9,192 bases of DNA from Planctomycetaceae bacterium (GTDB lineage Bacteria > Planctomycetota > Planctomycetia > Pirellulales > Thermoguttaceae). Within the stretch, counting starts at the first letter, position 1, and the number at the start of each line of letters is the position of its first letter. Both the position numbers and the translations under genes were made by a program. Positions 6,244 to 9,192 of this stretch are shown in pieces. The notes below the pieces were generated by a model that saw nothing but the letters and a program-made list of their open reading frames with translations, was not told the origin of the DNA and did no database searches. Location: assembly GCA_009783865.1 (NCBI GenBank), contig WRCR01000135.1, forward strand, positions 1 to 9,192, read 5' to 3'.

Positions 6244-6330
6244 GGGGACTTCAGGCAGTGTCAACTTTACGACTCTGAAATAGGGCGAGCCGACATCCGC
6301 CGCCCGGATGTCGGCTGCCTGAATGTCCCC
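6244..6330. repeat. Nested inverted repeat, possible structured RNA or small repetitive element
   Basis: This 87-base element fills much of the 279-base gap between the UvrA-like gene and nifJ. The outer arms (6244-6258 and 6315-6330) form 15 base pairs with one bulged T. Inside lies a perfect 12-bp hairpin: AGCCGACATCCG (6288-6299), loop CCGCC, CGGATGTCGGCT (6305-6316). The two stems abut at 6315-6316 on the 3' side, and a loop of about 29 bases remains (6259-6287). Five T residues follow at 6338-6342. It could be a small RNA, a complex transcription end for the UvrA-like gene, or a palindromic mobile repeat. The rest of the gap shows only the nifJ promoter and leader. The pairing is certain from the sequence; the role is not. 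Confidence 0.7.
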
Positions 6331-6348
6331 AACTAAATTTTTCTGCAC

Positions 6349-6376
6349 TTTACCTTTCCGTAATTTCTGTTATAAT
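6349..6376 (+). promoter_or_regulatory. Promoter of the pyruvate:ferredoxin oxidoreductase gene
   Basis: A perfect -10 box TATAAT (6371-6376) is preceded by TGT, making an extended -10 element. TTTACC (6349-6354) is a fair -35 box at a 16-base spacing. The transcript would have a leader of about 100 bases before the GTG at 6483, in which I see no recognisable riboswitch. Confidence 0.6.
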
Positions 6377-6471
6377 CGCCCGAAGGTGGTATATCCGAAC
6401 TTTCTGCGGCGTTCAGTTGCGCCCATCGGACAAATAATAAAACGCCTTTCACTTTCACGATACCTTTTTTC

Positions 6472-6476
6472 AGGAG
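6472..6476 (+). promoter_or_regulatory. Ribosome binding site that fixes the GTG start of nifJ
   Basis: AGGAG lies six bases before GTG 6483. The alternative in-frame ATG at 6504 is too far away for it and would remove the conserved start of the family (SDIKFKMVDGNEA), so GTG is preferred. Confidence 0.75.
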
Positions 6477-6482
6477 ACATTA

Positions 6483-9192
6483 GTGAGCGACATCAAATTC
6501 AAAATGGTCGACGGCAACGAAGCAACAGCCCTCGTTGCGCACGCTTGTAACGAAGTAATGGCAATTTACCCTATCACCCCGTCTTCCACGATGGGCGAAC
6601 TCGCCGATGATTGGGCAGCCAAAGGAACAAAGAATATATTCGGCACTATTCCGCAAATCATCGAAATGCAGAGCGAAGCCGGTGCTGCCGGTGCCGTTCA
6701 CGGCTCACTGCAAGCCGGCTCTTTGACCTGTACCTTCACGGCTTCACAGGGCTTGCTCCTGATGATTCCAATCATGTTCAAACTCGCCGGTGAACAAATC
6801 CCGACAGTTTTTCACGTCTCTGCCCGCACCGTTGCAACCCACGCACTTTCGATTTTCGGCGACCACTCCGATGTCTTGGCAACCCGCTCCACCGGCTGGG
6901 CAATGATTGCAGGCGGCACCATTCAGGAAACCCACGACATGGCAATGATTGCCTACGCATCAACGTACAAAGCATCGCTGCCCTTCCTGCACTTCTTTGA
7001 CGGTTTTCGTACCTCGCACGAAGTCGGCAGAATTGCACCGCTCCCGCCCGATGTTATCCGGCAAATGCTCGACATGGACGCAATCGGCAAATTCCGCCAG
7101 CGGGCTTTGAATCCCGAAAACCCGCATATCGGCGGCACCGCACAAAATTCAGACGTGTTCTTCCAAGCCCGCGAGGCCTGCAACACCGCATACAGCAAAG
7201 TTACGAAAATCGTTCAAGAACAAATGGACAAGTTCGCGAAACTGACCGGTCGGCAATATCACATTTTCGATTACATCGGCTGCCCCGATGCCGAAACCGT
7301 GATTGTTTCAATGGGGTCGTCCACCGGCGTTATCGAAGAATACATCGACTTCACAAACAAATCACAGCACATCGGTCTCGTTGCGGTACGCTTGTATCGT
7401 CCCTTTGACGGGGAGGCATTCGTTAAATCGCTGCCGAAGTCCGTCAAGAAAATCGCCGTTCTTGACCGGACAAAAGAGCCGGGCGCAGCCGCAGAGCCGT
7501 TATACCTTGATGTTGTAACGGCTCTTGCTGATTACTGGACCGGCGGGAAGTTGACTGTAATACGCGGACGCTACGGCTTGGCTTCCAAAGAATTCAATCC
7601 CGCTATGGTGAAAGCCGTCTACGATGAACTTGCCAAATCCGCGCCGAAAAAAGAATTCACCGTCGGCATCAACGATGACGTGACAAACCTTTCGCTCACT
7701 TACGACTCCAACTTCTCAACAGAATCAGACGATGTCCGCCGCTATCTGTTTTTCGGTCTTGGTTCTGACGGAACAGTCGGCGCAAATAAAGACACCGCGA
7801 AAATTGTCGGCGAAAACACTCACCTTTCGGCGCAGGGTTATTTCGATTACGACAGTAAAAAGTCCGGCGGAACAACCGTTTCGCATCTCCGTTTCTCACC
7901 GCGACCGATTAAAGGTTCTTACTTCATAACGAAAGCGAATTTCGTTGCCTGTCATCAGTTTGTCTTCACCGAAAAACTCGACATGCTCAAATCACTTGTC
8001 AAAGGCGGTACCTTCCTGCTCAACAGTCCTTACGGACCCGACGAGGTTTGGGAACACTTCCCGAAAGAATTGCAGCAGGAAATCATCGACAAAGAAGTGG
8101 AACTCTACGTGATTGATGCCGTTACCGTCGCCCGAGAAGCGGGAATGGGCAACCGACTCAATACGATTATGCAAACCTCGTTCTTCCAACTTGCGAAACT
8201 GTTCGACAAACCCGAAGAAGCGATAGCACATCAGAAACAAGCCATCAAAAAGACCTACGGCAGTAAGGGTGAAGCGGTCGTCCAAAAGAACTGGGCTGCC
8301 GTTGATGCCGCAATTACCGCAACGAAGAAGGTTAGTTATCCGAAACAGGCAACTTCAAAATTCTCCCGTCAAATGGGAGCAGTCGGTAATCCGCCGAAGT
8401 TTGTCAAAGAAGTACTCGGCGAAATTATGGCTTCACGCGGAAACGATTTGCCCGTCAGTGCTTTCGTACCGGACGGAACTTTCCCGTGTTCTACAACGCA
8501 ATATGAGAAGCGGAATATCGCCATCGAAATTCCGATTTGGGACTCGAATGTTTGTATTCAATGCGCTCAATGTTCGCTGGTGTGTCCGCACGCTGCAATC
8601 CGCTGCAAAGTTGCAACACCGGAACAACTCAAGAATGCTCCCGCTTCTTTCAAGACAGCGGATTACAAGACGAAAGAGTACGCCGGTCATAAGTTTGTAG
8701 TTCAAATTGATGCCGATGACTGCGTCGGCTGCGGACTTTGCGTTCAGAACTGCCCCGCCAAGAACAAAGCGGTTGAAGGTAAAAAGGCAATCAACATGGA
8801 AGACAAAACACCGCACATCGATGCAGAGCGGGTGAATTGGGACTTCTTCCTCTCGATTCCCGACCTTGACCGCGCAGCCGTAAATGCCGACAGCATCAAG
8901 GGTTCGCAACTTCTGCTGCCGCTGTTTGAATTCTCCGGTGCCTGTCAGGGCTGCGGTGAAACACCGTATATCAAACTCATTACGCAGTTCTTCGGCGACC
9001 GAATGATAATCGGAAACGCAACGGGCTGTTCTTCGATTTACGGCGGAAACCTGCCGACAACGCCTTACTGCGTTAATGCTGACGGACGCGGACCGGCTTG
9101 GTGCAACTCGCTGTTTGAAGACAACGCCGAGTTCACTTTCGGTATACGTTCTGCGATTGACAAGCAGAACGAATTCGCAAGAGAAATACTTA
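6483..9192 (+). CDS. nifJ: Pyruvate:ferredoxin (flavodoxin) oxidoreductase, incomplete at the right edge
   Basis: This enzyme decarboxylates pyruvate with CoA to acetyl-CoA and CO2 and passes two electrons to ferredoxin or flavodoxin, in the cytoplasm of anaerobes. The frame is open for 903 codons to the window edge; the single-chain enzyme usually has about 1,170-1,200 residues, so some 270-300 are missing. The order of domains is normal. The pyruvate-binding domain comes first, with YPITPSSTMGE near residue 30. Transketolase-like and CoA-binding regions follow, with VRLYRPFDGEAF and VLDRTKEPG. Two 4Fe-4S motifs come next: C691, C694, C697, C701 and C747, C750, C753, C757. The thiamine diphosphate domain begins with ACQGCGET, carrying C821 and C824 of the proximal cluster, followed by GNATGCSSIYGG with C849. 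No key residue is missing in the visible part. It has its own promoter and a good ribosome binding site, so it is probably transcribed independently of the UvrA-like gene. Confidence 0.97.
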   Translation, partial: MSDIKFKMVDGNEATALVAHACNEVMAIYPITPSSTMGELADDWAAKGTKNIFGTIPQIIEMQSEAGAAGAVHGSLQAGSLTCTFTASQGLLLMIPIMFKLAGEQIPTVFHVSARTVATHALSIFGDHSDVLATRSTGWAMIAGGTIQETHDMAMIAYASTYKASLPFLHFFDGFRTSHEVGRIAPLPPDVIRQMLDMDAIGKFRQRALNPENPHIGGTAQNSDVFFQAREACNTAYSKVTKIVQEQMDKFAKLTGRQYHIFDYIGCPDAETVIVSMGSSTGVIEEYIDFTNKSQHIGLVAVRLYRPFDGEAFVKSLPKSVKKIAVLDRTKEPGAAAEPLYLDVVTALADYWTGGKLTVIRGRYGLASKEFNPAMVKAVYDELAKSAPKKEFTVGINDDVTNLSLTYDSNFSTESDDVRRYLFFGLGSDGTVGANKDTAKIVGENTHLSAQGYFDYDSKKSGGTTVSHLRFSPRPIKGSYFITKANFVACHQFVFTEKLDMLKSLVKGGTFLLNSPYGPDEVWEHFPKELQQEIIDKEVELYVIDAVTVAREAGMGNRLNTIMQTSFFQLAKLFDKPEEAIAHQKQAIKKTYGSKGEAVVQKNWAAVDAAITATKKVSYPKQATSKFSRQMGAVGNPPKFVKEVLGEIMASRGNDLPVSAFVPDGTFPCSTTQYEKRNIAIEIPIWDSNVCIQCAQCSLVCPHAAIRCKVATPEQLKNAPASFKTADYKTKEYAGHKFVVQIDADDCVGCGLCVQNCPAKNKAVEGKKAINMEDKTPHIDAERVNWDFFLSIPDLDRAAVNADSIKGSQLLLPLFEFSGACQGCGETPYIKLITQFFGDRMIIGNATGCSSIYGGNLPTTPYCVNADGRGPAWCNSLFEDNAEFTFGIRSAIDKQNEFAREIL

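Noticed and set aside
8433..8909. Minus-strand open frame of 158 codons opposite nifJ
   Set aside because: It is antisense to the two iron-sulfur cluster motifs of nifJ and has no recognisable motif or start signal.

Overview
The window looks like part of a bacterial chromosome of moderate GC content. It most likely comes from an anaerobic or gut-type member of the Planctomycetota. That placement is my inference. It rests on the style of the F1-ATPase beta subunit, on a diverged AnmK-like protein and a UvrA-like protein with a C-terminal extension that I associate with planctomycetes, on a secreted glycosidase-like protein, and on a pyruvate:ferredoxin oxidoreductase, which points to anaerobic or fermentative carbon metabolism. 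No phage, plasmid, CRISPR, tRNA or rRNA signature was found.

Layout. Positions 1-434 (minus strand) hold the N-terminal third of atpD, reading out of the window to the left, with a strong sigma-70-type promoter at 498-525. The divergent intergenic region (435-648) also holds a perfect 10-bp hairpin and a plus-strand promoter. On the plus strand follow a secreted glycoside-hydrolase-like protein (649-2673), an intergenic region with a GC-rich hairpin and a likely Rho-independent terminator, an AnmK-like protein (2836-4182), a UvrA-like ATPase that has only the C-terminal half of UvrA plus a lysine-rich linker and an extra C-terminal domain (4365-6203), a 279-base gene-free gap dominated by a nested inverted repeat (6244-6330), and a nifJ-type pyruvate:ferredoxin oxidoreductase (6483 to the right edge, incomplete).

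How the genes relate. They do not form one obvious operon. Most have their own candidate promoter and are separated by 150-280 bases. The ATPase and PFOR are core energy metabolism. The glycosidase-like protein probably acts on polysaccharide outside the cytoplasm. The AnmK-like protein belongs to a peptidoglycan-recycling family, but its ATP-site motif is altered. The UvrA-like protein has complete ATPase and zinc motifs but no N-terminal half.

The most interesting items are the half-size UvrA with its histone-H1-like linker and unrecognised C-terminal domain, the AnmK-like protein with a degenerate nucleotide-binding signature, the compact nested inverted repeat that starts where a transcript from a candidate -10 box would begin, and a short sequence motif repeated just after the stop codons of two neighbouring genes.
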